A stretch of 64,000 nt of DNA from the NCBI GenBank assembly GCA_023630585.1, contig CM042558.1, forward strand, positions 7,235,300 through 7,299,299, in the 5' to 3' direction. Numbering within the stretch: position 1 is the first letter of the stretch; every line of letters starts with the position of its first letter. Both the position numbers and the translations under genes were made by a program. Under the pieces are notes generated by a model. The model saw only the letters and a list, made by a program, of their open reading frames with translations. It was not told the origin of the DNA and did no database searches. Shown in pieces: positions 19,623-32,262 of the stretch. The stretch is from Cranoglanis bouderius (Eukaryota > Chordata > Actinopteri > Siluriformes > Cranoglanididae).

Positions 19623-22600
19623 GGTTATATGCAGTAGGACAAGACTTATTTTCAGGTTAGGAAAATACCCCTACATCTGCATTTGAGAGCATTCCCAAGT
19701 AGTAGTAATGCATGTGAATGTATTGAATGCCTTGAATTAACTGCCTGTCATTGGTCATTGTAATCAACAAAACACCAGAAGCATTAAAACATTTTGAAAT
19801 GACACATGAAAATGCATGAGCTTTGAATATGAGGCTCTGTGTTTCATTGTTCCAGTTTGCAAACAGGCTTTATGAACAAATGTAACTTTGGAGAGCAAAA
19901 TGTGTTATTATGGAAATGAAAAAATTTGGGGTCTGGCTGCCTCCTAATCTCTCCACCCTGATTACATTCTCTTCCGTGCCTGGCTCCATTAAGGCGTGCA
20001 ATGAACAACACTGTCCCTATCATACACACATGACTGCATTTATTGCTGTGACACCGGGACTTTACTCGCTTCTGTCTTATTTCTGTAACAGAAAATTCTA
20101 AGATTATGTTCAATGTAATAGGATTGTCAAGTTTTCATTGTATTATTCAATATAATTAAATTCTGAATTAATTAAATTCTGAATTTAACAAATATTTGAA
20201 GGAACAATGGAAAGAGCATTTATTTTATCATAACTTAATTGATCTTAACCTCAAAAGCTTGCCTTCATATAAAGTGTTCTTTCAGTTTCTGGCTAGTCCT
20301 CAAACAAACTATTCCAGACATAACATAGACTGAATATCCTGTTAATGTCCTTTAAAAGAAACACAGGAAATTGCAGTCATTTTCTTAAATGTGCATTTAG
20401 TGGCAGTCTGGCATTTAAAGCTAAGAAGCTGACATGATGGATTTCCATATGTACGGGTGATGACAGCTTAACACGTTCACTACATGGCTGAAACTGTACT
20501 TGTGAGATCGTACAGAACAAAGCAAATCAAAGACTTTCCATTTTATTTTAATATTTTAATGACTAATGCCTAACTTTTTCTCTCTAAAATAGATTTCTGT
20601 GAGCTTTTTCATGAGCTAATGTCTGCTTTTATAAGATAATGGAGAATTATTGGATATATGACCATGTTTGCTGTATTCTTAATTTCCTGGTAGCAGGATG
20701 GATAACAAAAAGCAGATCTGTAAAGCAGTTATGCAACAGCAGACTTTGATTGGGTCATCTAGACATGTAATGACCATATATACTGTATATATGTTTTACA
20801 TACTTATATGTTTATTATAATATGTACAACATAGCACATGATGTGACCTATTTAGAAAAGCTGGTGGGACAGTTTCTCATGAAAAATAACTACATTTCAC
20901 TAATTTTTTTTAACATTTTCACTACATTTCACTAATTTTCTAATTTCAGAAAAACATCCTGCAAATTCTCTGAAGGAACTGAGATTTTATTTTTCTTGAC
21001 ACTAAAATCTGTTTCTCACATGCTTACTAAATCAAGTTAATAAGGAATTCTGTACTTAGGGCCATGATCCCTGTTTTCAGTGTTTCTGGAGATCTTCCTT
21101 AGAGAATAAATCATCAGTTGTAATCCAGCTCATCTGTTCCAGATTATGAAATCTTCAGGAAATGGGTAAGTAATTGATAACCTGAGTATAAATTGCATCT
21201 AAAAGTTTTTAAGGACTTCAGCAACATTAACATTTATCATTAAACATTATCATGAAAACGTATGCAGTTATAATTGAGTGATTTTATTACGGTGTAGGAA
21301 ACAGTGCAACTACAGTGTACCAAAACAAAGAATTTAGCTGTAGTGTGTTAAATACAGAAATAATGAAAATTAAAAAAAAAAAAAGTCATGCATGCAACAT
21401 TAATTTACTCCAAATGTACCACACATTGTGTGTTTTAAAGAAAAAATAAAAGTCCATTTAAACCAGCATCTAAATCACACCCACTCACGATGTGGGAATG
21501 TGAAAATGGAATTCTCTTCCATTAGCAGTTAATTTCACTTTGTGCTGATCAGGTTCATCTAGGTGGGAAATTTTACAGTAAAACAAACTGGGACTATAGT
21601 TCTATTCTTTCTCATGAATGAAACAAATACATTAATTAAAATATAATAATAATAATAATGCTAATTATTATAAGATATATCTCGTTCCTGCTGATGGATC
21701 CCAGTCCTGATACACACTAATACATACATATATACACACACACAGTATATTCATTTTGAAGCATTTAACATTTAAATGAATTTGCTTTAATGACATAGTG
21801 TATAATGGGTGTATGTTTTCTTTTTACCTTGACTGTGGAAGGCTACATTACACACTTTCCCCAATCTTGGTCTTATTTTATATATTCCACCCCTCTTCAC
21901 GCTGAAATGCTGTTCATGCCTGTTCTTATCTGCCCATCTGACACCCTATACTTCAATTCATCCGTTGCACTGAAGAAAGCGAGCTGCCACAGATCAGGAG
22001 CACTGAGCCCTTGCACTCAGTAAGCCAGGGTCAAACAGACAGGAATTATACCAAGGATTGAATTTCTGACAGTCAACACAAAACTCAAGGGAAGAAATGA
22101 TAGACTACATCTATGGCAGCGTGCTGTTGTCCTTCACTGACAATGCTCTGACTTGGTGACATTTACAGATATGATTAATATAATTCCAAGACAGGCAGCC
22201 TTAAAATCCCAATAACAGCTCAATTTACATAGATGGATTTGATGATCAGTTGAAAGGTAAGGTCAGCTTAGCTGTCTTCCAGTGGATAATCCCATTGATC
22301 TGTCTATTTTGAATAAAGCCAGGAGGCACCGGAGGAGCTTAAGCATGAGCATGTTTATCTTCTGTTTTTTCCCCCCACTGTGTGAGGAGGGGGCAAAAAA
22401 GAATCACCTCCAGTGATTCTGTGATATCTGTGACAACTTTTAAAGTTTCATTTTAGTTGCCTTCTCTTGATGTCATCCTTTAATGTAATCTTTGATAATA
22501 AACAAGTAGTACATAGTTATTCAGAGTTAATGTGGGTGTTTGCGTTAATTAATGCATTAAGGTTTGGTAATAATCTGTTTACTAACACATTACATAGCTT

Positions 22601-23519
22601 ATCAATACTCATCTATTATATCTATTATTGATCATTTAACTTAACATTACTATACATTAATTATCATTAGTGAATACATTATCACCTAAATAACAATTCA
22701 GTGTAAACATGCAACAGGAACATTGTTAATACACAATTTCTATGCATAATTTTAATATGTGTTTTTTGATGCTGACAGCTTGGAACCTCTTTTTTAAAAT
22801 AATATAAATAATATAAAAAATATAAAGTATTATAAAAGAAGTAAAACTTGCAAACCATTAAAAAAAAACCCTTGGCTACAGGAAAAAAAGAAGTCATTTT
22901 CATTGACAAAATGTAACACCAAATACCAATTTGCTTTATTCAACCCAAACATTTTCACTTGCTAAGCTACTTCACTCAAGTTCATTATTGGTCTCAGCCA
23001 GATTCCCTGTGGAGCGTTCTGGCAAGCTTTCATTCTACTGTGACTGAGTACACTAGCTCTTTTTTTAAAACAGCAATGTCTTTCCAAAATTAGAGAACTG
23101 TTATTTATAGTATTTACTCTATCAGATTTACTTCAGTTTTTGGGTTTGTTACTTTCCATAAATCTTAGGAATGTTTGCTAGATCAGAATCTACTACAAAG
23201 CTGGGATGCAGTGCTGCTGCTAATCGTTTCAGTGGCATTTTCTTTATAATGCTTTTCATAAGATTTTCATTTAATATCAATTAAAAACTTACTATTTTTG
23301 GAGACCCCAACACCGCATAGATAAGCTACATGGAGCAGTGGCTGTATAAATAAAAGCATATTTCTTTTGTGAATTTCAGGCCAGTTTGTATAAAAATATG
23401 GCTTTATTTTGGCGCTCAGTAATGGAGTCAGTTTGGGATATCAGCCTTCCAGGGAAATGTGCTGCTATAGTATGTGAAGGCTTTAATCCAAGGACTGGAA
23501 CAAAACCTGATTGTATAGA
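19623..23519. other. Long unassigned stretch
   Basis: No exon with convincing splice borders, no transposase. An ACTACATTTCACTAATTTT motif is duplicated at 20889 and 20921. 22540-22685 resembles the TTAATTAATG-rich miniature elements (compare 12590-12770). Reading frames here are short and without domains. Confidence 0.4.
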
Positions 23520-23580
23520 CCCACTGTTACGTGTTGAGTCAGACCCACTGTTACGTGTTGACCCAACTGTTACGTGTTGA
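23520..23580. repeat. Three-unit tandem repeat (about 18 bp)
   Basis: CCCACTGTTACGTGTTGA at 23520-23537 and again at 23544-23561, and CCCAACTGTTACGTGTTGA at 23562-23580. The first two are separated by GTCAGA; the last two are directly adjacent. Confidence 0.9.
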
Positions 23581-24389
23581 GTCCAGGTCATCTGAACCTC
23601 ACACCAATCCTCAAAAACAGCAATAACTTCAAGTGTATGATAAATGAGAGAGCAAAAGTGCTAGTGCATTTCTGTCAAGCCTTAGTTCTGTACATTATTA
23701 ATGGTACTGTAGTATTAGAGAGGATTCTTTAGAGGCTTACATACTGCTCAGCTCTTGAAGCTGGTGTAGTCAGCTAAGTAATCACTGACATGCACACCAC
23801 CTTCATCAGGGAGGCTTTCACTGTCAGGCAGTAAACTCCTCTCTCAGACCACTGACACATTATTGTGTGCCTGAAATAGTCAAAAAAATCCAAACATACA
23901 CCAACGGAAGCAGAGTAAGGTCTACACACTCATGCAGGTTCAAAATTCAGCCTCTATAACTAACAAAATGAGTCATTTCATTAACACTTGATTGGAGGAA
24001 AACATGAAAAACATTGATCAACAGGAAATAAACAGCATCTTAAAAAAAACGGGCTTAAGAAAATTGTCAAGTAAAAAAACACAGTCAATAAGAAAATCAA
24101 AAAACTGTGAGTCTTGGAAACACTATGTATAAATGCTTAGTACATGTAAAAAAATAATAATAAAATAAAAAGAAATAAAATCAAACCCATTGAAACTGAA
24201 GATTCTATTGTACAAGTCAATTCTGGGAGAGGGAGAATAACTTTATCATTGCAAAATGGTTAAATATGGAAAAAATCTTATTCTTTACAAAGAGGTCCCT
24301 CCAAATATCAATCATAGCATAAAGAGAAATGTTATCAATTTGAGTACAATTAAAGGGAATGAAAAAACACTTGAAAAAACAATAACTCA
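23581..24389. other. Unassigned sequence
   Basis: No gene seen. AT-rich runs near 24145-24180. Confidence 0.4.
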
Positions 24390-24862
24390 AGGCTTGTGGG
24401 CCAAATACAGCTTGCTGCCTCTTTTTATTCAGCCTGTTTGAACTTGCAAAAAATAATATTGAAATTGCCCATAGCACCAACTTCTGAACATCTTCACAGT
24501 AGAGCAGCAATGTTTCTAATTCACACTAGACCCATAGTATAGCGACTGTACAGGGCACATGGATGAAACTCTTATCAACACATAGTATGACAGAAGACAG
24601 ACCAGCATCTAAAACTATTCAGAAACACATCAGGTGTTGTCCTTTAGTGTGATTCATTGATCGACTCCAAATCCCAAATTGTATCAGCCAGAGAAGAGTC
24701 CATTAAACATACTGAAAAAGGAAGTTGCTGGAGCGCAACAACAGCGAGAGATGGGAGGCTAAGGACATGGAAATTAATAGATTTAATTTATGGTCCTTCA
24801 TGGGCTCACAAAAAATGCTGATATGGCCTGTGCATAATTTGGGTTTGACACCCCTGCTCTAG
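24390..24862. mobile_element. Probable hAT-like remnant
   Basis: The right edge GTTTGACACCCCTGCTCTAG (24843-24862) is the complement of a CAGGGGTGTCAAAC terminus typical of a fish hAT family, and GGGCCAAATACAGCTTGCTG near 24399 fits its interior. The left terminus is not found. Confidence 0.35.
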
Positions 24863-26584
24863 AACCACTGCCCCAAAAACTGAAATCTGAAATCCAACAC
24901 TGCTTGTGGTCCTGACAGTATCACGATTGAAATGCTTGAACACAGCACACCTGAGTTGCAAGTTATTTAACCTTGTCCTCAGTTCAGGCTGTTTTCCTGA
25001 CATCTGGAGCCAAAGGCGTATAACACCAATCTAGAAGAGTGGCGACAAATTGGACCCAAAAAAAAAAAAAAAAGAATGTACTGAAAGTAGGATTCAAGTG
25101 GTGTGTATGGGTTTGTTCCACAGAGTTCATACACATTAAACTCTTACATGATGTGACTTGAATTACCGACTGCTTGCAAAGACCCCAAAGTCTTTGTGGC
25201 TTTAAAATATGTCAACACAGTTCTAGCACCTTCCAACACATCCATTTCCCTCTGCTGCAATTTGTGGTTTAGGCTTTCATTAAAAAGCACACACTCATTA
25301 GCTTTCGAAACCTGTCAAATGACCATTGACTTACAATCCAATGCAAGTACATAGCAAGATGAGTAGTCGTATTTACATTCCTCGCATGATAATAACGTGA
25401 CTATCTCACTATCATGAAACATTTCTGGAAAAGTTTGCCTTATCATGACTTATATGGATAAGTCTTGTTCATCCCAGAAGAGTTTGGATTTAAGACAGTT
25501 GCTTTGTCATGTAGTGAGACATCGAAGACATCGAAGGTGGTGCTGACATGATAGCAGTACCTCTGAGCCCTCGTTTGCCCATAGCGCTAATACTGGTGGC
25601 TAATCCACTAGCTTTTGCAGTCAAACATCTCTCTGGTGTATGCGCATGCATTATTGACATATGCTTATTTACTTGCTGCAGCCAAGTAATCATTTGTAGA
25701 CATTTTTTCCCCAACCTTTATGGGTTAAACATGCCCTTTACACTCATTTTGGTTAAGCAACTGATATTTAGTCTAAGCTACTAGCTAAAAGACTAGCTAA
25801 CACCATACTGATGCATGATGCTCATGCTAATTAATCCTGCAGATAATGGAATGAGAGGAGATCTGAATACTTGTGTGACATCATTAGTCACATGAAAAAT
25901 CTATTTAGGAGCTATTAAAGTTTACATTGGCATTTACATTGGCTCTGATTAAAATGCCTTTATAGAGAGTGACTTACAAAAATGCTTTGCAGTCTCAGTT
26001 AAAAAAATATCCTCATGTTAGTTCAATAAGTCCGGGTCTAAAAATGCCATCAAACTAAAATCAAGCTAGGAGGAGGTCAGTACAGCAGATTTGTTTATGT
26101 GGGTGAGTGTACACGTCACAAGCCCTATCCGGACAGCATTCAATTGACATGGTCCCTGGGTAATTTTCTATTTTACAGGTGCTAATCTGTGATATTATTT
26201 CCACCCAAATCACCCATGTCAGTGTTTTTCTCCATCCTTCTCTGGGAAAATTGCAGTCCAAATTACCCACTATTTTTCACCAAACTCTGATCATTTTAGT
26301 CTCGTCCGCATACACGTCCATGATTTTCTATGCAGATGTTTCCAAGTGTTGGACAAAAAGAAGTTTGACTGCTGCTACTTGATGTATTTTAGCTCGCAGC
26401 GTGCATATCAGTGACTTTCCCCCCCCAGACATTAAACACTTTTTGAATTGCAAAATGAAAAATGGATGCATTAGAAGAGGCACTCAAGCATATACTTGGT
26501 CTGGGTGCTAAAACCTCAATTATACACGCTACCTGGGGAAGCATATTCAGGAGGAGAAAGAAAATAAGATCATTGAGAAAAGGG
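24863..26584. other. Unassigned sequence
   Basis: Poly-A near 25059-25073. 26115-26465 (TCCGGACAGCATTCAATTGA onward) may be an unlabelled repeat. No coding exon is supported. Confidence 0.35.
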
Positions 26585-26908
26585 AGATCCTGCAGGCTGA
26601 ATCATCCATCCTTTTTCTCCACCACATTTTCTGTACCTACAAAGGGTCACGGGGGAACCTGGAGCTTATTCCAGGGGACTCTGGGCACAAGCCGGGGGAC
26701 CAACCCATCGCAGGGCACAATCGCACACACCACGGAAAATTTACAGATGCCAATCAGCCTACAATGCAGGTCTTTGGGAGGAAAGCAGAATACCCTCTGA
26801 GGAGAACATGCAAATTCCACACACACAGGGCGAGAGTGGGAATCGAGCCCCCAAGCCCAGAGGTATGAGGCAAACATGCTAACCACTAAGCCACTGTGCT
26901 ACCTCCTT
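26585..26908 (-). mobile_element. tRNA-derived SINE, same family as 15031
   Basis: Read on the minus strand it starts GGTAGCACAGTGGCTTAGTG with a tRNA-like head, passes CAAAGACCTGCATTGTAGGC and ends near AGGTTCCCCCGTGACCC with a short tail. Essentially full length and undivided, so it shows what the copy at 15031 looked like before interruption. Confidence 0.85.
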
Positions 26909-26964
26909 CAATGTCCACCTTCTTCATAGGGTTTCATTCCATGCTACCAAATTGATGACATAAC

Positions 26965-27092
26965 TGCATAATTTAATCCTTGCCCTGGCCAAGCTGCCAC
27001 TGTTGGGCCCTTGACTGCTCAGTTGTATAAATGAGATAAATGTAAGTCGCTCTGGATAAGGGGTCTGCCAAATGCCGTAAATGTGAAAATGT
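26965..27092 (+). mobile_element. SINE, 5'-truncated (family of 27733)
   Basis: CAAGCTGCCACTGTTGGGCC, then CAGTTGTATAAATGAGATAA and the tail GTCGCTCTGGATAAGG-GTCTGCCAAATGCC. The tRNA-like head is absent. Confidence 0.8.
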
Positions 27093-27732
27093 AAATGGCA
27101 CTGCAATGTAATATCATATTTAATCTCAACCATTTAAAAAAATTTTTTGATGTAAACAAGGTGCAACCTGGATGTGTTCCATGGGGTATGTTACTCCACA
27201 GCTCTCTAATACAATTATACAAATACTTTAACATCAGACTGAGTTCCTGGGTTCCAGTCCCTCCAGCCAGCATTGCTGACTTACTTCTTTCTGCTTACCT
27301 TCTCTATTAGGATGTTGCCTCCAAGGACAATTGGTGCATCAGTGCATACCAACCTTGATATTTAATTAACTGGTTGTTAAGAAAATTCTAGAAATAACTT
27401 CCTCTGCTTTTATCACATGTTGGCTTTTGCACAGCAGATGGCTGTGTTTGCTGAAACCTGCATCAGCTCACTAAACCTAAATGAGCACAGATTTGTTGTT
27501 AAGTGCACACAAGCACATTCAATTAACATTTTAGGACTGGGTCCAAGACATACAGCATTCTAAAAATGTACTAACAGCTGTCCAGCAATACCAAATTCAA
27601 GGGAATAAAACAATCTGTTATGGCTCTGAAGATTCTCACTCCTCTCCATGAGATCCAAGAAACCCAAGATAAAAATTCAAGTGATCGGTCTCTCTTTCCA
27701 GAGCCCGCTGCCTGTAAAGCAGCAGGCTCTTG
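27093..27732. other. Unassigned sequence between two SINE copies
   Basis: No gene or repeat recognised. Confidence 0.4.
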
Positions 27733-27908
27733 TAGGGGCAGTGGTAGCTCAGTGGTTAAGACGTTGGGCTACTGATCGGAAGGTCAGGAGTTCAAATCCC
27801 AGCACCACCAAGCCACCACTGTCAAGCCCTTGAGCAAGGCCCTTAACCCTCAATTGCTCAGATGTATAAATGAAATAAAAATGTAAGTCTGACAAATGCC
27901 ATAAACAT
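27733..27908 (+). mobile_element. tRNA-derived SINE, full length
   Basis: The tRNA-like head carries an A box (GTAGCTCAGTGGTTAAGA) and a B box (AGTTCAAATCC near 27790-27800), which act as an internal RNA polymerase III promoter. The body CCTTGAGCAAGGCCCTTAAC follows, then a CAAATGCCATAAACATAA tail. It is not a tRNA gene, as no acceptor stem closes. Confidence 0.88.
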
Positions 27909-28834
27909 AAAGCAGTTGCTTAATAATGAAAAAGAAGACAAAACATTTCCTTATGAACCAGATAGGTATTCATTTGGCAGTGCAAAGATGTTGCCCAGAA
28001 ATGTCATCTTTTTTCATTGCCTGCAAAAATGGTATTTCATAATTTGAACAAGTGCTTACTTTCTAACATAACAGCTATAGGCAACAATTTCTTTGTTGTG
28101 TTTTTGCCATAGGCAAAACACATCCAGTGAGTAAATAAGGTAAAAAGTATGGAAATGGAGGAAATTGAGATAAGGCTAGGGGGCTTCTGCCTCGTTGAAA
28201 CCAAATGAGAAAATGGCACTGCACTATAATCAAGTAACTTTCTGCCTATTTTTTTTTTATTTATTTTTTATAAAAAATATAAATAATTAGTAGTAATATA
28301 TTTAAATTCAGGAACTTAACATCCAGCATTAAACCTTATTAATGTTAACACTAATGTGACTGAAATTTGTCAAACTTGTTAGCATGTGTAAAATGTACTT
28401 TTAAGCAATCTCTTGCTGGTGTAAATCATTTACATCCAGAGACTGGGTTATTCAAATGTTATTTAATATGATTGCAAACAAATTTGAATTTGTATCTTAA
28501 TCAAGAGACTGTAAATGGGGATAAGTGCATTACTGGAAGTCATGGGCTGAGGATCATGGGAGTTTCAGACATGAAGGTGACAATGCAATAATAAATAACT
28601 CTGGGAAATTTGGCATTTATGTTAATCAGATGTGTCAGACAATGAGCATTAGAAGGAAAATTCAGTGTATAAAGATCTTCCAGGACGGATCCTGAAAAAA
28701 ACTTTCCTTCCCATATGTTAACAGATGAATGAAAGTATTTTCAGACAGTGGTTCTTGATATATTCAGTATGGAATCTCATCTCATGATTAAACCAGCTGA
28801 TCTACCAGCAGCATAATACACATTGCATCACTTC
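27909..28834. other. Unassigned sequence
   Basis: AT-rich run near 28245-28290. No gene is supported. Confidence 0.4.
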
Positions 28835-28940
28835 TTCAGCTTGACGCTTCAGCACATGGCATCATGTGTGCCAGGAATCAAACCACCAACCCTACAATTA
28901 GTGGACAACCCGCTCTACCACAGGAGCCACAGCAGCCCCT
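28835..28940 (+). repeat. Fragment of the repeat nested at 15094
   Basis: CCACCAACCCTACAATTAGT and GGACAACCCGCTCTACCACA match the 3' part of the 15094-15288 block. Confidence 0.6.
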
Positions 28941-29554
28941 GGAACAGTGAAAGACTGAGGATTCTGGACTTTCCTTGGCTGTGGATAATTTTGGAAAGAG
29001 GTACCAGATGACATGCTTTAAAAAAATAATCAGTTGATGATGACAAGTTAATGATGACCATTATAACAGATGTATGAGATAGGTATGAGATGAGTAGATT
29101 GGTGATGAAATCAAGGACAGTATGGGACCAAGGATGACGAGGTATGAGTAGATCTTTCATGCCAGTGGTTAGGTGAAAGAACGTTCTAGACTGAGCATGA
29201 TTGTACTTATTACATTACTTCTCGGTTAGGTGAGAGCCACCAGAATTTATTATTAAAAGTGTGATGGTTTGTTGTATACCTGGATGTCCTGAGCTGGGTT
29301 ATGTATGGTCCCATTGAATGAGATGATCACTTATGTCTAAAGGTAGAAACGTCTTAATTGGGGGACAATGAAGGCTATAGGTTCGTTTTGTTATGCACTC
29401 ATTATATACTTGATGATTTCCCAATGAACAGGTTCCAGGAAGACATTTCAGGGCAAGCTTCAAGAGATCTTTCATTAACCCGGGAACACACATCTGCTTT
29501 GAGATGAATCTTGAACCCTGTGTTATCTGTATTACTGAAAGATATGTATACAAT
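28941..29554. other. Unassigned sequence
   Basis: Minus-strand frames of 81-84 codons exist, no domain recognised. Confidence 0.35.
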
Positions 29555-29722
29555 TAAGTAGCAGCTCAGCAGTTTTAAACCAGTGACCATAAGGTTGTGT
29601 GTTTAAATCCCAAGAGTGTTAAAAAGCCAGGGGGCATTAAGCATTGCCCTTAACCTTTAACTCCTCAGCTACAGTATACTTGGATTTGCTTCTGTCTTAC
29701 TTGGTCAAATTGTTTAATATAA
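29555..29722 (+). mobile_element. Degenerate SINE copy (family of 27733)
   Basis: GCAGCTCAGCAGTTTTAAAC, then GTGTTTAAATCCCAAGAG and GCCCTTAACCTTTAACTCC follow the order of the 27733 SINE with many substitutions. Confidence 0.45.
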
Positions 29723-29756
29723 AGGTTTTCCCAATAAGTACATTTAATTCTATAAT

Positions 29757-29850
29757 GTTCTTAACCTTTATGCGGCTCTCAGTTTTTGCTCCCATTGGGG
29801 GTCTTCGAGGGTCAAATTAACCCAGGACATATCTGGGGGTTTAAAACACC
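29757..29850. mobile_element. Possible piggyBac-like miniature element hosting the solo LTR
   Basis: CTTAACCTTTATGCGGCTCT and GAGGGTCAAATTAACCCAGG resemble a TTAA-bounded fish miniature element terminus. The downstream half would resume at 30485. Confidence 0.35.
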
Positions 29851-30479
29851 TGTTAGAAGTTTCCCCTCGTTCTCCGAGTCGCTTGAGCGGTGGACTCGAA
29901 CACTTCCGCATTCCACTGCGCGCTTTCTAGCGCTATTCAAAAACTCTCCGATAGACATTCCATTCATAAAGACTCTCGTGTTGTTTACCTATGCCATGTG
30001 TGTTTTGTTTTCGTTCACGTCATGTCTCCGCCTCCTGTGTTTCCCCATGTGTGTTTGTTATTGTATTGCGTCATGTCTCTGCCCCGTTTCCTCATTGGTT
30101 CTCTGTCTAATGTGATTATCATGTCCAGGTGTCTTTGATTGTGGGTATTATTTGGTGTGTGTTTAAAAACCCTGTTTGTGTCCGCTTCAACGTGGAGTAT
30201 TTAGTTAGTATTAGTATGTCATAGTTAATCATAGTCTTGGTTTTTCATAGTATTGTTATTCATAGTTCAGTTTGTTAGAATTTAGATGTGTTTAACCGTG
30301 CGCTTTGTTCCGGTGTTTCCCAGATCACTAATCTTGTTTACTACAGCCTGGATTACAGTTTGCTTTGCTCATAATATGGATTCTTTTGTTTAAAATAAAC
30401 TCTTCTACATTTACTGACGTCTCCCCAGCGCATGCATCCTGACTCCCTCTTCCGACCAACACGTCTGTGTTTCGTAACA
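29851..30479 (+). mobile_element. Solo LTR of an LTR retrotransposon
   Basis: The 629-bp block starts TGTTAGAAG and ends TTCGTAACA, giving inverted TGTTA...TAACA tips, and is flanked by the exact 5-bp direct repeat ACACC (29846-29850 and 30480-30484). Inside, in plus orientation, are an ATTGG box (about 30096), a TATA-like GTTTAAAAACC (30161) and AATAAA (30394-30399), the U3-R order of an LTR. No gag-pol, primer-binding site or second LTR is present, so internal sequence was lost by LTR-LTR recombination. Superfamily (Ty3-like or other) cannot be fixed from this. Confidence 0.8.
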
Positions 30480-30484
30480 ACACC

Positions 30485-31380
30485 ACAGACATGAAAAAGT
30501 TACATAATTCCAGTGTATACTGTATATGGTCTCTAACTCCCTTCCAAACAATATTGATGTTAAATCTTTGAAATTTATCACTTTTAACAATGAAAATGTC
30601 ATCCGTTTTTGTGCGATATAAGGAATGAATCAACATAATCAAAACATTTTTAGCATAAGTTTTTCTTGTAAAACTTAAGTCAAACAAGGTTTTCATAACT
30701 GTTGCATTTTAACTGTTTACTATTAACTGTTTATCTTGTTATATTCAAAGTAGTATTGGCTATGAAAAAAACAAATGCCATCTATAAAGAATAAACAGCA
30801 TCTAAATAAACAAATCTATTTTTTTCATTTACACTTACAAAAAATGAATTCACATCCTTCTGAAATAACATTGGATAAAACATAATAGCTAAAATAGATG
30901 AGCTAGATTCTAGTAACTAGAACAATGAACTTGAGTGGTGGAAAAACAAACACCATTCGAATGTGCTTGTCTGTATACACATCACATGATGAGTAAAATC
31001 TTACAGCGTGTGCGTTACAAATGTATTTGGTGCATGCCGAAGGTGTTTCAGTGTCCTTTGTTGGAACGAAATCCTGCCAACGCTTTCTATTTTCACCAGC
31101 AGCTGCAACCTACTATGGTGCAATGGTGAAAAGTCTTTGTTAGACATCTAATACTCCTAAAATATTCACAGATGCACAAACGTATGTACTGTGCAAAAGT
31201 TTTTGTTCAACACAACTGTTTTAATTTTAATGCACAAACATAAGTGCATTATTTAATTTAAACTTAGTTTACATTCTTTGGACCAACAGCAGCCATATTT
31301 CATTTTTTGAGAGTAAAGTAAGTGTGAGTGACTTTTTTGTTATCGGTGTGTATGGTGTACAGTACTGTACACATTGTATA
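30485..31380. other. Unassigned, with an isolated transposon-tip motif
   Basis: GTACTGTGCAAAAGTTTTTG near 31187-31206 looks like a lone end of the miniature element family at 31381. Otherwise no gene. Confidence 0.4.
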
Positions 31381-31910
31381 CAGTAAAGTCTTAGGTACCC
31401 TATTTGTTTTAGTACAGACTTTGTTATAGATTTTTTATTTTATGATTTATACATGATCAAGTCAGTACAAAAAACATTTTAGATTCCCAAACATTAGTTT
31501 TCTAGCACAAAATTAAATGTTACAGAAAAATGTTTGTATGTGATTAAAGAAAGCAGCATATTATGTAAGAGACACTTTTCAGACAAAAAACACAATGAAG
31601 GCTGCTGGGTTTTGCTGCAAAAATAAGAAGCGAGTGTGAAAGTCGAAGTCTCCAGAAGAACTGTGGCTGGTTCTGCAAGATGCTCAATAAAACTTACCAG
31701 CTCATTTCCTTATAAAACTGCACAAATTGTACCGGAGACTATTATTTTTATTTTTATTTTTTTGTCACACCAAATATTGGCTTTGTTTCATTTACTACTT
31801 TTTACTGCTCTTTACTGAACTCTTTTCTTAAATGTAGAAACATTTAATTTTGAAGGCATCTTTGCTCTACAGCATTTCTTTGCATGTGCAAACACTTTTG
31901 CACAGTACTA
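31381..31910 (+). mobile_element. Tc1-derived miniature element, copy 2
   Basis: It starts CAGTAAAGTCTTAGGTACC, the copy-1 terminus with a short deletion, and ends TTTTGCACAGTACTA, with TA on each side. The interior is near-identical to 19094-19620 over several hundred bases but keeps CCTTATAAAACTGCACAAAT (31709-31728), which copy 1 has lost. Confidence 0.85.
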
Positions 31911-32249
31911 TAGTTGGCAGTCTGAGACGTTTTTATTTATTTATTATTATTCTTTGGTGTAGCTGAATCACATCTTCATTTTTTTTTTATAACAGAGTTT
32001 TGGAGTCCTGCCTTACATGTGGCTGTGCAGAGATTGTGGATCTTCACAGATGTCCAGATAAAAACTTTTAAAACACTTCAGGTTGGTACATGCACACTAT
32101 GGCAACAGACATGCATATCCATGTGCGTATTCTTACTGTCCATGCACTTTTAAAACTTGGAGTACTTGGATGGTTATTGTATGAAATCCAAATTATGAAC
32201 GGACATCCTTTAGATGTAATTCAGGTTTATGTTCATCTGTGTATAAATG
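31911..32249. other. Unassigned sequence left of the RTE insertion
   Basis: A block at 31997-32090 has AG/GT borders, but its open frame does not join the later exon candidates in phase. Nothing assigned. Confidence 0.35.
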
Positions 32250-32262
32250 CTGGTAAAGAAAT

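Noticed and set aside
23520..23580. CRISPR array
   Set aside because: Only three units with spacers of 6 and 0 bases, in a vertebrate genome.
27733..27810. tRNA gene
   Set aside because: A and B boxes are present, but no closed acceptor stem, and a SINE body and tail follow; the same structure is repeated nearby.
29786..30138. Cys/Phe-rich plus-strand frames of 82-109 codons
   Set aside because: They lie in the solo LTR and cross its 5' boundary.
31997..32089. Exon joined to 33525
   Set aside because: Its only open frame ends at phase 0, while 33525 needs phase 1 for its best frame; the frame that would fit contains a stop.
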